Positions 1 through 9,385 of a stretch of DNA of 64,000 nt are shown piece after piece. The translations under genes and the position numbers were made by a program. The stretch's first letter is position 1. Each line of letters opens with the position of its first letter. This DNA is from Niastella sp. OAS944 (lineage in GTDB: Bacteria; Bacteroidota; Bacteroidia; Chitinophagales; Chitinophagaceae). The stretch covers positions 186,001 through 250,000 of the forward strand of contig JANUBW010000004.1 of the NCBI GenBank assembly GCA_024809215.1. Direction: 5' to 3'. Below the pieces are notes generated by a model that was given only the letters and a program-made list of their open reading frames with translations, was not told the DNA's origin and searched no databases.

Positions 1-36
1 GAGTGGTTTAATTAAAGAGTATAATACTAAGAAAAA

Positions 37-113
37 GAAGTAAGATGTATGATGTAAGAAGAGCCTTAAATTTCGGGTTCTTCCTACTTCCTACTTCTTA
101 CCTCCTACTTCAT
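37..113. repeat. Hairpin-forming short tandem repeat element at the surE 3' end
   Basis: Purine-rich left arm (37-60, GAAGTAAG/GATGTAAG words), centre containing AAATTTCGGG (about 69-77), and a pyrimidine-rich right arm (78-113, CTACTTC words). The arms are imperfectly complementary. The right arm ends four bases before the surE stop codon. The same arms and centre recur at 31938-32052. Positions 1-36 hold nothing recognisable. Confidence 0.7.
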
Positions 114-116
114 ATT

Positions 117-860
117 TTAAGCTACCGGCTGCTTAGTTAAAACTTCTTTAAGCCTCTTTTCATCAGTAAGATCCAACCTAAGCGGAGTAATAGAAACATA
201 ATCATTTTCAACTGCCCAGCGGTCGGTGTCTTCTTCAGCCGGCTCAAGCGGCGTTACGGTGAACCAGTAATGTTTACGGCCCATAGGGTCAACACCGGGA
301 ACTATTTTGCCATCATACAACCGTACCGACTGGCGGGTCCATTTCAACCCTTTTGGTTGCGGCGGAAAATTTACGTTATATAAACCGAGCGACGTATTCT
401 CAAACAATACCGCAAGTGTTTTTTCAACAAACGGCGCCAAGGCCTCAAAATCGGGCTCTGTTTTACCAACCGGCGTACTTAGTGCAATACCCCTGATACC
501 TAACAGCACGGCCTGTTTAGCCGCAGCCAGCGTACCAGAGTGCCACATACCGTTGCCAAGGTTGGGGCCCATATTTATTCCCGATAAAACAACATCGGTT
601 TGTGCGTATAAATGACTGCCCAAGGCAACACAGTCGGCCGGTGTGCCATTCACCCGCCAGGCCTCTATGCCCTCCCCTTCAAATACAATGGGCGATTTCT
701 TCAATGATAAAGGCCGGGAATGCGTTACCGCATGTCCCATACTACTTTGTTCCACATCAGGTGCAATAACGCTTACTTTACCAAAACGCGAAGCTATTCG
801 TGCAAGCGCGGCAATACCCGGACTGTAAATTCCATCGTCGTTGGTTATCAAAATGTTCAT
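117..860 (-). CDS. surE: 5'/3'-nucleotidase SurE
   Basis: Metal-dependent survival protein SurE, which removes phosphate from nucleoside 5'- and 3'-monophosphates in the cytoplasm. The 247-residue length is typical. The N-terminus carries the family signature ILITNDDG with the paired acidic metal ligands D8 and D9; the conserved serine S39 and the metal-binding Asn segment SGINMGPNLG (around residue 95) are present, so the enzyme looks intact. It stands alone. Its start is separated from the divergent lipid kinase by about 200 bp of repeat-rich DNA, and its 3' end abuts a tandem-repeat hairpin. No regulatory site is recognised. Confidence 0.96.
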   Translation of the reverse strand: MNILITNDDGIYSPGIAALARIASRFGKVSVIAPDVEQSSMGHAVTHSRPLSLKKSPIVFEGEGIEAWRVNGTPADCVALGSHLYAQTDVVLSGINMGPNLGNGMWHSGTLAAAKQAVLLGIRGIALSTPVGKTEPDFEALAPFVEKTLAVLFENTSLGLYNVNFPPQPKGLKWTRQSVRLYDGKIVPGVDPMGRKHYWFTVTPLEPAEEDTDRWAVENDYVSITPLRLDLTDEKRLKEVLTKQPVA

Positions 861-876
861 AGGCTATTTTTTAAAA

Positions 877-998
877 AATCACAAATAACAAGAACCAAAT
901 AAATCACAAATGCAAATCCTCAAATACAGGAGTTCACCTGGAATTTGGGAGTTTGGAATTTGGTGCTTTTTTGGAGCTTGGAGCTTGGTTCCTGAGAT
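877..998. repeat. Intergenic repeat with AAATCACAAAT and GGAGCTT words
   Basis: Most of the gap between surE and the lipid kinase gene consists of short repeated words: AAATCACAAA/CCAAAT on the left, then GGAATTTGGGAGTTTGGAATTTGG and twice GGAGCTT on the right. The same vocabulary, in part inverted, recurs at 44090-44240. No conserved reading frame is seen. Confidence 0.55.
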
Positions 999-1069
999 TT
1001 TAACAGTGATAATCGTGCCAGGGCGGGTGGTATAATTTTATGATCGTTATTCAGGTCAACACACAAGAA

Positions 1070-1969
1070 ATGAAAACGATCCATCTTATACACAACCCCG
1101 GTGCGGGTGACGAAGCACACTCTAAATCAACGCTCTTACGGTTTATTGAAGCAGCCGGATATGAGTGTAGATATTGTTCTACAGACGATGGCGACCAATG
1201 GAAAAATATTGATCCCAATACCGATTTTATTGTGATTGCCGGTGGCGATGGCACTGTAAAGGAAACCATTTCAGAACTGCTGAAAAAAGAAAGCTCCAAT
1301 AAACGGTTACCAATAGCCATTCTGCCCTGCGGCACTGCCAACAATATTGCAGGGTCGTTGAATATAAAAGGCGAACTTATTGATATCATCCGCTCCTGGA
1401 GCAATCCTGAAACTACTGCCATCGATGTAGGTGAGATCTTCGATGTAGAAGAATCACCGGATTTCTTTATTGAAAGTTTTGGATATGGACTGTTCCCGTT
1501 CCTGATGCAGGAAATGGAAAGAACAGGCAAGAACAAGATAGAGGACAAAGAGGAAAAGATAAAAGCGGCGCAACAACTCATGCACGACATCTCACATTCC
1601 TATAAACCACATACCTGCGAACTGATCATAGATGGCGAAGATCATAGCGGCGAGTACCTGATGGCCGAGATCATGAACACCCGCTTTATTGGTCCTAACC
1701 TTTTTTTATCGCCGCATGGCCACCCCGGCGATGGCACTTTCGAAGTCGTACTTATACCCGGCGAAGACCAGGAAAAATTTGCCGCCTATGTTGATAGTAA
1801 GATCAAGGATTCTGAAGTGATGTATTCTTTCATTACCATAAGAGCGGAAGATGTAAAAATAAAATGGAAAGGCACACACGCACATGTAGACGATGAAAAG
1901 ATAAAACTAAAAGAAAATGCACCCGTACATATACGGGTGCAAAAGAATGCTTTGACGTTTTTGATTTAA
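1070..1969 (+). CDS. Diacylglycerol kinase-like lipid kinase
   Basis: DAGK catalytic-domain protein (YegS/DgkB/BmrU type) that probably phosphorylates a membrane lipid such as diacylglycerol; the substrate cannot be told from sequence. The start chosen is the ATG at 1070 because the family N-terminus (beta strand then NPGAG) begins right there; an in-frame ATG at 1040 would add ten residues of no family likeness. From ATG 1070 the nucleotide-binding GGDGT motif is at residues 58-62, followed by the ILPCGTANN segment typical of the family. Length about 299 residues, normal. It is monocistronic on the plus strand, convergent with a small exported protein. Confidence 0.9.
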   Translation: MKTIHLIHNPGAGDEAHSKSTLLRFIEAAGYECRYCSTDDGDQWKNIDPNTDFIVIAGGDGTVKETISELLKKESSNKRLPIAILPCGTANNIAGSLNIKGELIDIIRSWSNPETTAIDVGEIFDVEESPDFFIESFGYGLFPFLMQEMERTGKNKIEDKEEKIKAAQQLMHDISHSYKPHTCELIIDGEDHSGEYLMAEIMNTRFIGPNLFLSPHGHPGDGTFEVVLIPGEDQEKFAAYVDSKIKDSEVMYSFITIRAEDVKIKWKGTHAHVDDEKIKLKENAPVHIRVQKNALTFLI

Positions 1970-1984
1970 ATTAATAACGTTCTG

Positions 1985-2389
1985 CTATATATAAGCCTGT
2001 GTTATGATACATTCAAATCCGGAACCGGGGTAATAAAAAATGTATCTCTTTGCACCAAACCAATACGTATAAGATACATTTGGCTGCAACGCAACGCCAA
2101 CAAAAGAATCATGCTTATCAAAGGTCGAAATAAAATGCGATTCGAAATTAAACATGGTTGTAATCGAAACTGCCCCATCTGTAGACCAGGTAAAACCGAT
2201 TGTGTGAGCCACTGAATTGTATCCGATTTGCATGTTATAGGGATCGTAAAATAGTTTTACAGCGGCATGTTTTCTAATTTCATTTTTCTTAAAGCTTTTT
2301 TGACTGAGCGAATGTTGACCGTTATTGGTTTCTTTTGTTGTAAATCCAAATAGAAGAACCAGCATGGGAAGGATGGATAAAGTTTTCAT
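1985..2389 (-). CDS. Small exported protein of unknown function
   Basis: I do not recognise this 134-residue protein. It starts with a basic then hydrophobic segment (about 18 residues, ending near FTTKE) that looks like a Sec signal peptide, so a periplasmic or surface location is likely. The mature part is short, rich in aromatic residues and beta-prone, with no cysteine pair or catalytic motif I can name. Its stop lies 15 bp from that of the lipid kinase on the other strand; no operon partner is seen. Coding status rests on the signal peptide and on the absence of a better frame on either strand. Confidence 0.65.
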   Translation of the reverse strand: MKTLSILPMLVLLFGFTTKETNNGQHSLSQKSFKKNEIRKHAAVKLFYDPYNMQIGYNSVAHTIGFTWSTDGAVSITTMFNFESHFISTFDKHDSFVGVALQPNVSYTYWFGAKRYIFYYPGSGFECIITQAYI

Positions 2390-2498
2390 ATTTTTTTATT
2401 TTCATGAATATAACATTAAAAAATAAAAAAACAAAAACCACCAATCTATATTTAGAACAACCGTTTGCGTTAGCCACCCACTAGACTAGTTGACATTC

Positions 2499-5400
2499 TC
2501 AATATAACGACAATTCAATAACAGGGACCTGCATATTGGGTTTTTGCGGCAGCTGTAGCAACAGATCAGCTGAATTATCAGCTGCTGCCTGGTATTTTAT
2601 TTCAGAATTATCATGCAGGAACTGGGCATACTTTACCTTTCCCTTATATCCTTGCAAAGTGATGCTTGCACGGTATTGCATCATGTGCAGGTATAATTTA
2701 TTTGTAAGCGGGTTATAAGTAAGCAAGGTATTTTCAGGTGCTTTGTATATTGATGGTGCCTGTGTACAACCATATATAGCATTGTTGTTGTATTTCATCC
2801 ATATGCCTACACTATCCAAAGCGCGAACTGCGCGATGATCAAAATACCCCCTTGCCGTGGGCCCTACATTCAGGATCAGGTTACCACTTTTACTAACGGC
2901 TGTGATCAAAAGGGTAAGCAGTTCCTGGTTCGATTTCCAACTGTTCTCATCGCGAAAATATCCCCACGATCCCGAAAAGGTTTGACAGGTCTCAAATGGC
3001 ATTCCTCCATACTGGCTTTGCAGTTCCGATGGTTTCACCTGTTCCGGCGTAGCAAAATCTGCCCCATCTGAATATTCATCCAGGTCGAGCCGGTTATCAA
3101 CAATAATTCCCGGTTGCAGTTTACGGATCATTTTCAGCAGTTCAACAGATCCCCAGTCGTTTTTACCTTTGCCATGTCCGTTAGGATTTGGATATGAAAA
3201 GTCGAGCCACAGGATGTCTATTTTTCCATAATTGGTTAATATTTCCCTGATCTGATTATGCAGATAGGTTTTATATTTATTCCAGTCTCTACCTTTGTTA
3301 ATATTGGCATAATCTGAATCAGATTCACTTTTTGGCTGTAACGGATGAACGCCGTCTACAATAAAATCAGGGTGATGCCAGTCGATCAGTGAATAATAAA
3401 ACCCTACCCTGATACCCTCGGCCCTGAACGCCTCAACAAACTCCTTTACCAGGTCGCACTTTGCTTTTGTGTTGGTAGATTTATAATCGGTATATTTTGA
3501 ATCGAACAAACAAAATCCTTCATGGTGTTTGGTGGTTAACACGGCATATTTCATACCTGCTGCCTTTGCCTGTTTTGCCCAGGTTTTAGGATCGAACATA
3601 TCGGGATTGAAATTATCGAAATACGGTTGATATTGTTCGTCGTTCATCCGTTCCCAGCGTTTTACCCATTCGTGGCGGGCGGCCTGAGCATATAGTCCCC
3701 AGTGAATGAACATACCAAACCGGTCGTGCGTCCACCAGGCCATTCGCTTTTCTTTTTGTTGCGGTGTTTCATTGCCTATTTGTAACTGTTCATGTTGCTT
3801 TACCCATTCACGTTCCCAAACAAACCAATCGATAGGCGGGCTGGTTTTACCAGCCAGATTGTTACGCAACTGATCAAAATACAGTTTCCATCGCAATTGA
3901 TAGAACGAGGTCATTAAGCCTGCCCATTCCTTGTACGCATATTCATGTAAATTATCTTCCTGGTGGTTGTTTTCGCCCCAATAGGTTATCAACATCATGG
4001 CATTATGCAGGTTATTCCTTTTCTCTTCAGGCGTATTGCCTGCCCGCAATGCCTGTTGCTGATAGCTTGTAAGCCTGTAATATGAATGACTGCCGAGCAG
4101 GTCGTTGGTAAGATCATGCAAGGTTAAAAATTCGTTAGTTGCCTTATTAAAAGTCTCCACATTCTTTTCATTGTATGCACTTACCACATCGGCAAATACT
4201 TTATCGGCCCTGTTCGACAATACCTGCCGGGTGAAATTGATAAGATCAATTTTATAAGTCTCGCTTTTAGCAAACAAAGGGGCTGCAGCCGCAAAACTTT
4301 TTACGGCGTTTGCAAACAGCGCCGTATCGTATCCTTTTTTTAAACTACCCCAGCTCGATACTGATTTTATTTGTAATGCCGGGCGGGCGCATAAAATATT
4401 TTCAGGTGGTCCTTCCTGGTAGCCGGGGTTACTGTAAATAGTTTGCAGAAAACCCTTCCAGGCAGCAGTTATATTATCGTTTGATTTTCCATAGCGGGCA
4501 ACGATGTAGTCGTTGATCCAGTTATCAATGGCCACCTGTTTATTATGCCAGCCCAGTTCCAACACCAGCTCATACGATACGGGGTTATTATTAATGCCTT
4601 CAGGCATAATTCCCACGCCTTTCATATATTGTTTGTAAGCGCCGGTACCAGCACGGTATACCTCGTTTGTATATCTTTCCAGTTTACCATTTAAACCTGG
4701 CCGCTCACCAAAGTTATTTACGCAACACCAGATAAAAGGCGTGCCTTCATACCCATTACGCGTTTCCCAGTTATTGGTGTTTTCGCCAAACAATTCCTGT
4801 ATAAGCAATGCGGAGCGATCTGTTTCGGCCAGCAGTTCTTTTTTAGGATTATCCTGCCAACCCTGCAATACCCAAATAGCGCCAGGGAAATGTTGTTGCA
4901 TTGCCTTTTGTATAGCGGCGCCGGCTTTTGCCAGGTTCACTCCTTGCGTAATACCGCCTTCATGAAAGGGATCGCCCGAAAAAAAGCGAATATGCTTTCC
5001 GTATAGCTTTTTTGTTTCTTCATAAAAAATACCGGCAACCCGGTTAAAGGCAGTGTCAGTTGGATCGAGAATGGCCGGCCGGGTAAACGCGCCCCAGGTT
5101 CCCTGAGTAATGACATGGCCTTTTGTTTTGGTGTTGAAATTATGTGGCACCATACCATAAAAACCAGGCATTACAGGTTCTATACCCAATGCCTGCATAC
5201 GGGCCAGCATTTTTTGCACCATCACTTTGCGGCTATCGATCTGGCTTTGCGGCATAGGCCCACCCCAGCCTTCAATATTGCCCATCAGCCACCAGGCATT
5301 GTAAGCCGGACCAGTAATAAAATCTGTGATCTCTTTTTCGGTATAACCCGTACGGCGTAATACATTTTGCCATACTGCCTCATGCCCATTGGCTACCAGC

Positions 5401-5867
5401 ATCAGGTTTACACCGTTCAGCGCCATCCAGTCGAGCTCGCGTTCCCAATCATTCCAGCTGTAAAAGCTCATGGTGTAATTGTAGGTGCAATAGTTCAACG
5501 CAAACCTGTACTGCGCAACTGCATCGATGGTTACCGTTTCTTTTACTACAGGCAATTGCGACACCGGTGATAAATTATCGCCCATATGCGACATTGCGCG
5601 ATGACAATAATATTTCAGATACCAGTTCAACCCAACAGCAGCGGCATTGGGCCCTGTGGCTGTTATAATGATGTTTCCGTTTTTCGATTGTAATTGAAAT
5701 GCTTCTTTATTCTCTGCATGCGCCATTTTTGAGAATACCAGCTTGCCTGCCAGCCAGGGCACTCTTCGTTTAGCTAACTGGGTTACACCGTCAAACTCAC
5801 CCGCCCACAAACAGTAAGGCATTAACAGTAATAAAACATACAAACCTTTTCGCATCAAATTATTCAT
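2499..5867 (-). CDS. GH89 alpha-N-acetylglucosaminidase fused to GH29 alpha-L-fucosidase
   Basis: A 1122-residue two-enzyme chimera. After a signal peptide (to about residue 23), residues ~25-690 match the NAGLU family (GH89): N-terminal ATGPNAAAVGLNWYLKYYC, catalytic barrel starting ALNYCTYNYTMSFYSWNDWE, likely acid/base E303 in FHEGG, likely nucleophile near E397 in NGKLERY, and the all-alpha C-terminal domain. Residues ~705-1115 match GH29: start MAWWTHDRFGMFIHWGLYAQ at M709, TTKHHEGF, and the nucleophile motif DILWLDF with D889. Each half has normal family length and the frame is uninterrupted, so this reads as a genuine fusion. It is the last gene of the PUL and would release terminal alpha-GlcNAc and alpha-fucose. 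Residue assignments are by analogy with characterised family members; activity is inferred. Confidence 0.9.
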   Translation of the reverse strand: MNNLMRKGLYVLLLLMPYCLWAGEFDGVTQLAKRRVPWLAGKLVFSKMAHAENKEAFQLQSKNGNIIITATGPNAAAVGLNWYLKYYCHRAMSHMGDNLSPVSQLPVVKETVTIDAVAQYRFALNYCTYNYTMSFYSWNDWERELDWMALNGVNLMLVANGHEAVWQNVLRRTGYTEKEITDFITGPAYNAWWLMGNIEGWGGPMPQSQIDSRKVMVQKMLARMQALGIEPVMPGFYGMVPHNFNTKTKGHVITQGTWGAFTRPAILDPTDTAFNRVAGIFYEETKKLYGKHIRFFSGDPFHEGGITQGVNLAKAGAAIQKAMQQHFPGAIWVLQGWQDNPKKELLAETDRSALLIQELFGENTNNWETRNGYEGTPFIWCCVNNFGERPGLNGKLERYTNEVYRAGTGAYKQYMKGVGIMPEGINNNPVSYELVLELGWHNKQVAIDNWINDYIVARYGKSNDNITAAWKGFLQTIYSNPGYQEGPPENILCARPALQIKSVSSWGSLKKGYDTALFANAVKSFAAAAPLFAKSETYKIDLINFTRQVLSNRADKVFADVVSAYNEKNVETFNKATNEFLTLHDLTNDLLGSHSYYRLTSYQQQALRAGNTPEEKRNNLHNAMMLITYWGENNHQEDNLHEYAYKEWAGLMTSFYQLRWKLYFDQLRNNLAGKTSPPIDWFVWEREWVKQHEQLQIGNETPQQKEKRMAWWTHDRFGMFIHWGLYAQAARHEWVKRWERMNDEQYQPYFDNFNPDMFDPKTWAKQAKAAGMKYAVLTTKHHEGFCLFDSKYTDYKSTNTKAKCDLVKEFVEAFRAEGIRVGFYYSLIDWHHPDFIVDGVHPLQPKSESDSDYANINKGRDWNKYKTYLHNQIREILTNYGKIDILWLDFSYPNPNGHGKGKNDWGSVELLKMIRKLQPGIIVDNRLDLDEYSDGADFATPEQVKPSELQSQYGGMPFETCQTFSGSWGYFRDENSWKSNQELLTLLITAVSKSGNLILNVGPTARGYFDHRAVRALDSVGIWMKYNNNAIYGCTQAPSIYKAPENTLLTYNPLTNKLYLHMMQYRASITLQGYKGKVKYAQFLHDNSEIKYQAAADNSADLLLQLPQKPNMQVPVIELSLY

Positions 5868-5900
5868 ATTTAAGATGAAAGTATTTTTACAAACCGGGGT

Positions 5901-7703
5901 TTATTTTTTTAAATAAGGTTTAATGGCTATTGCTAATCTTTTATATCCTGCTGCATTGGGATGTAATCCATCCTCAAACAAGGATTCATCAATTTTCTTC
6001 TTACTGTTGAGTAAAACAGTACCCGGGTTTACGTATTGTGCTTTTACCCGTATGGCCAGGGAAGCAATCAGAGTGTTCAGTGTAACAATGCGTTTTTCCA
6101 TATCTCTACGTGGCAATATTCCCGATACCACAATCGAAGCTGTAGGCTGGCGGACCTGTATTGCTTCTATTAACATTTTTAATCCCGATGTTATTTCAGC
6201 ATCTGTATTGATGGTTAAATTATTGGTACCGATCATTACCCACACTTGCACTGCCTGAAAGCCATCCAGCTCATCGTGGTACACACGCCACAATACATTT
6301 TCTATTCGGTCCCAACCAAATGCAAAGTTTTTAACGCCTGCCGGTTCAAGGTATTCGTTCCAGGAAGCAGCCCCACGGGTTAAAGGGGCTTGCGGGCGCC
6401 CGCCCCAATAATGAATGATTGAATTACCCAAAAAAACAATGTGGGGGGCTTCCTTTTTATTTCCTGTAATTATTTCTTTATGCCTGTTACGCCAGTCGTA
6501 ATAACCATCCCGGCTCTGTACAACAGGAATGGTAGTAGTTAACATTCCCTCCTGTTCATGCAAAATGAAACGAATGCTTTTTTCATAGGCTCCTGCATAT
6601 GCCATCATACCTGCATCATTTGGATGCAATCCGTCTACGGTTCCGTATGAATACAGGCCTATCTCTTTATTTGATAAAAGATAAATACCCGTAATGCCCG
6701 CTGCCTTCATTTTATCAAAACTATAATGCAGCATTTCATTGGCATTTTGATAATCATGCAAAGCGGCTGTATCAATAATACCAATATCGGAACCACCGCT
6801 GTGATCAACTAACAATACGGGCACATGAGGCCGGTGTTCTTTCAATGCTTTTACGGCTATCAGTATTCTGTTTTCCAATTCCTGTTTGGTAATACCCGCC
6901 CGGGCTGTAAGGTTGGGTATGCAATCCAATACATATATCCGCGCATCAATTTCAAGCATCAACTCAATAACAGATGGCTCCAGTTTTCCGGAACCAGAAA
7001 AGCCAAGATTTATTAACGGACGATCTAACCGTTGCTGTAATATAGAGGTCCATGCCATACCGGGTCTGGAAGCACAGGCGCCCTGGGCAATAGAGGTTCC
7101 GTACACAACAATGGGTTTCTCGCGCGACAAAGGCATAAAATGAAATGAGCTATTATCGGGCACTCCAATAGTAAGCCATGTAACCGTATTATATAATGGC
7201 AAATACAACCTGTATTCGTAATCCCTGCCTGAAAATTCACTGCTCACATTTATATTAGCAAAGCGGTATTCAATGGTATCGCCAAACGAACGGCTTGCAG
7301 GCGCCCACATCCATTTTCCGTTGGGATCAATAGCATATAGGTCTACTCCGCTAACACCGGTAACCGGCATATGTGTCATATCCAAAGCGCCTTTCACTGT
7401 ATAGCGAATGACTATGCTGGTTGCATTTGTTTTAAATTTTATATACAATCCGGCACTGCTGTGCGAAATATTCCACACATTGGGATTAAGTGTTTTTTCT
7501 GCGCGGGCGGGAAAACGATCGTAGGGCGCAGATACTTCCGCCGCCCATGCCTGTCCCTCTACAACCGGAAAATCATTGGCAGCCGGGTTTCGCCAAACGA
7601 ACTGCGATGGCGCCTGGGCGAAAGACAATACAGACAACAATAACTTGAATGCTAAAAATATAGGGACCTTACCTTTCATGTACATTTTTTTATCAGTACG
7701 CAT
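5901..7703 (-). CDS. Tandem SGNH/GDSL esterase (two catalytic domains)
   Basis: A 600-residue exported protein with two SGNH-hydrolase modules. A signal peptide is followed by a beta-rich N-terminal domain (~35-190); module 1 (~195-375) has the block I serine in VYGTSIAQG (S204) and the block V histidine in DGLHPNDAG; module 2 (~415-600) has FLGNSIIHYWGG (S428) and DGLHPNAAG. Both carry the Ser and Asp-His elements, so both may be active, most plausibly as carbohydrate O-acetylesterases. The first Met (7703) overlaps the upstream DUF4091 stop by 11 bp; Met at 7679 (MKGKV, directly before the hydrophobic segment) is an equally good start. Esterase next to GH89-GH29 suggests an acetylated glycan; this is inference. 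Confidence 0.85.
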   Translation of the reverse strand: MRTDKKMYMKGKVPIFLAFKLLLSVLSFAQAPSQFVWRNPAANDFPVVEGQAWAAEVSAPYDRFPARAEKTLNPNVWNISHSSAGLYIKFKTNATSIVIRYTVKGALDMTHMPVTGVSGVDLYAIDPNGKWMWAPASRSFGDTIEYRFANINVSSEFSGRDYEYRLYLPLYNTVTWLTIGVPDNSSFHFMPLSREKPIVVYGTSIAQGACASRPGMAWTSILQQRLDRPLINLGFSGSGKLEPSVIELMLEIDARIYVLDCIPNLTARAGITKQELENRILIAVKALKEHRPHVPVLLVDHSGGSDIGIIDTAALHDYQNANEMLHYSFDKMKAAGITGIYLLSNKEIGLYSYGTVDGLHPNDAGMMAYAGAYEKSIRFILHEQEGMLTTTIPVVQSRDGYYDWRNRHKEIITGNKKEAPHIVFLGNSIIHYWGGRPQAPLTRGAASWNEYLEPAGVKNFAFGWDRIENVLWRVYHDELDGFQAVQVWVMIGTNNLTINTDAEITSGLKMLIEAIQVRQPTASIVVSGILPRRDMEKRIVTLNTLIASLAIRVKAQYVNPGTVLLNSKKKIDESLFEDGLHPNAAGYKRLAIAIKPYLKK

Positions 7704-9354
7704 TTAAAACTGCTTTTGCTTTTTGTAATTGCATAGCCGCCGGTTGCTCCTGCAATGCAGCTGTTTCAAATATTTTTAATACATCAAGCAGCGGCTGCAA
7801 CTTTGCGGGTTGATCTTTATATTTATCTTTCAACATCCTGATCTTTTCATAATCCTGAATACCTTCTACTAACCGTTCAAACCGAATAGAACTTCCACCC
7901 GGATACACGAAATAGGTATCCCCGGCCGACCAGGTGCTATACCGGGAATCGTGCAAAGGATCTTTTGGCCAGCAATTGTATGCCCAGCGCAAATACCCAT
8001 TGAATTGTTTATTGGCTGCATACCAGCCCAACCAGGCAGCTTCTGCTGGCGGGGAAAATGTAAATGTATTGGGATGCCCTTCCCAGCAATAAGTGTAATA
8101 GGTGGTAGGCAGCCCGGCATCGATCCGTTTGCGCAGCACCGTTGAATCAAAATTTTCGGCCGATGCAATGCAATAGTCGTACAGCTCACTGGCCAGTTCA
8201 TGGTGATAGCTTCCTGCCAGCGAAATTTTAATACCACTATCAACCTCTCTTATAAGCCTGATCACTTTCTGCATATCTTCCAACGGACGCTCGTCCATAG
8301 CTATGGCCGTTTTATGATACCAGCCTTTTTGTTTAAGATGTTGTACGAAACCGGTGAGCATTGGCCGCCAGTGCGCTTCATATTCCGGCGTTCCTGTTTT
8401 TGCTATCAGCAATGTATCGCGTTGCAGCGCTTCATCGTAATAATAGAACTTATTATTCCAGGGCACCATGGTGTAACAATTGATCAGTTTATTAATGCCC
8501 AACGATTGCATAAAACTTACCCATTGGTCAAAAACGCTGTAATCGTACCACCATGTTCCATCTTTTTTCTTTATCCACCCGATCATCGATTTATAGATGT
8601 CATATGTTTGACCACGCCAGGGATCATAGATCATACTTACCGTAATGGTCTTTTGCCCCGCAGCAGCCAGCCATTGCATATATGGCCTCAAATGATCAAA
8701 ATGTTCTTTTGACCATTCTTTAACCCCGTACACCCTGCCAACTGCATATGGATTTTGCCACAGATCAAGATGAAAACTCCATTGTGCCGGAGGCGGCAAT
8801 GTATGCGCTTTTACATGAATACTGTACTGCAGTTTACGGGTATCACCATTGCAATGCACATTCAACAATCCGTTGTATTTTCCTGGAACGGTATTTACCG
8901 GAACAGCTATACTTACCCAAACCGGTTGTGTGGTAAAAGCGGCTACAGCCTTTTGCTGAACAAGATCAATACCATCGGCAACCAGTGATGAATCTGATGC
9001 AGATGCCGGCGGAATACCACAACCGTGTCCTTCCTTATTCAGACTGTCGGTTAACACATACCTGATAAATCCGGTTGTAATGGCTGAAGCAGGAATGCTT
9101 TGTCCTTTGCCGTTGGACAATGCACGGCCTGTTACCCGCAGGTTTTTTATTGAGATCTTTGTATAGACCAACAATTGCAAATGCACCCGCTCTCCTTTCC
9201 AGGCAATTGACTGATTAGGTTGTTGTGTTACAACCGGCGGTAAATTTTTAGCATACCTTACATCAACACTTCCAAAACCAACCTGAATATCAGTTTGTGA
9301 AAATAAAGTGACGCCTTTTATAAACAGTACCAGGAACCAAATAGAATATTTCAT
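7693..9354 (-). CDS. DUF4091-containing glycan-associated protein
   Basis: A 553-residue secreted protein. The signal peptide (MKYSIWFLVLFIKGVTLFSQ) is followed by a beta-sandwich region (~20-185) and a barrel-like region (~190-550) with the aromatic, acidic layout of DUF4091 proteins, which are predicted glycoside hydrolases commonly found in Bacteroidota PULs: HLDLWQNPYAVGR, the region around TAIAMDERPLEDM and the closing RFERLVEGIQDYEKIRMLK. DER in AMDERP is a candidate acidic catalytic site but is not proven. It sits in the middle of the PUL, overlaps the SGNH gene and follows the GH109-like gene by only 25 bp, so co-transcription is likely. The biochemical function of the family is unknown to me. 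Confidence 0.78.
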   Translation of the reverse strand: MKYSIWFLVLFIKGVTLFSQTDIQVGFGSVDVRYAKNLPPVVTQQPNQSIAWKGERVHLQLLVYTKISIKNLRVTGRALSNGKGQSIPASAITTGFIRYVLTDSLNKEGHGCGIPPASASDSSLVADGIDLVQQKAVAAFTTQPVWVSIAVPVNTVPGKYNGLLNVHCNGDTRKLQYSIHVKAHTLPPPAQWSFHLDLWQNPYAVGRVYGVKEWSKEHFDHLRPYMQWLAAAGQKTITVSMIYDPWRGQTYDIYKSMIGWIKKKDGTWWYDYSVFDQWVSFMQSLGINKLINCYTMVPWNNKFYYYDEALQRDTLLIAKTGTPEYEAHWRPMLTGFVQHLKQKGWYHKTAIAMDERPLEDMQKVIRLIREVDSGIKISLAGSYHHELASELYDYCIASAENFDSTVLRKRIDAGLPTTYYTYCWEGHPNTFTFSPPAEAAWLGWYAANKQFNGYLRWAYNCWPKDPLHDSRYSTWSAGDTYFVYPGGSSIRFERLVEGIQDYEKIRMLKDKYKDQPAKLQPLLDVLKIFETAALQEQPAAMQLQKAKAVLNAY

Positions 9355-9385
9355 TTGCCGATTGCTTATTGCTTATTGCCTATTG
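9355..9385. repeat. Degenerate ATTGCTT/ATTGCCG heptamer run at a stop codon
   Basis: Four to five 7-bp units of the ATTGCYK type fill the 25-bp gap between the DUF4091 start and the GH109-like stop; the stop codon itself (9380-9382) lies inside the run. It is the same word as the perfect array at 63744-63836. Confidence 0.65.
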
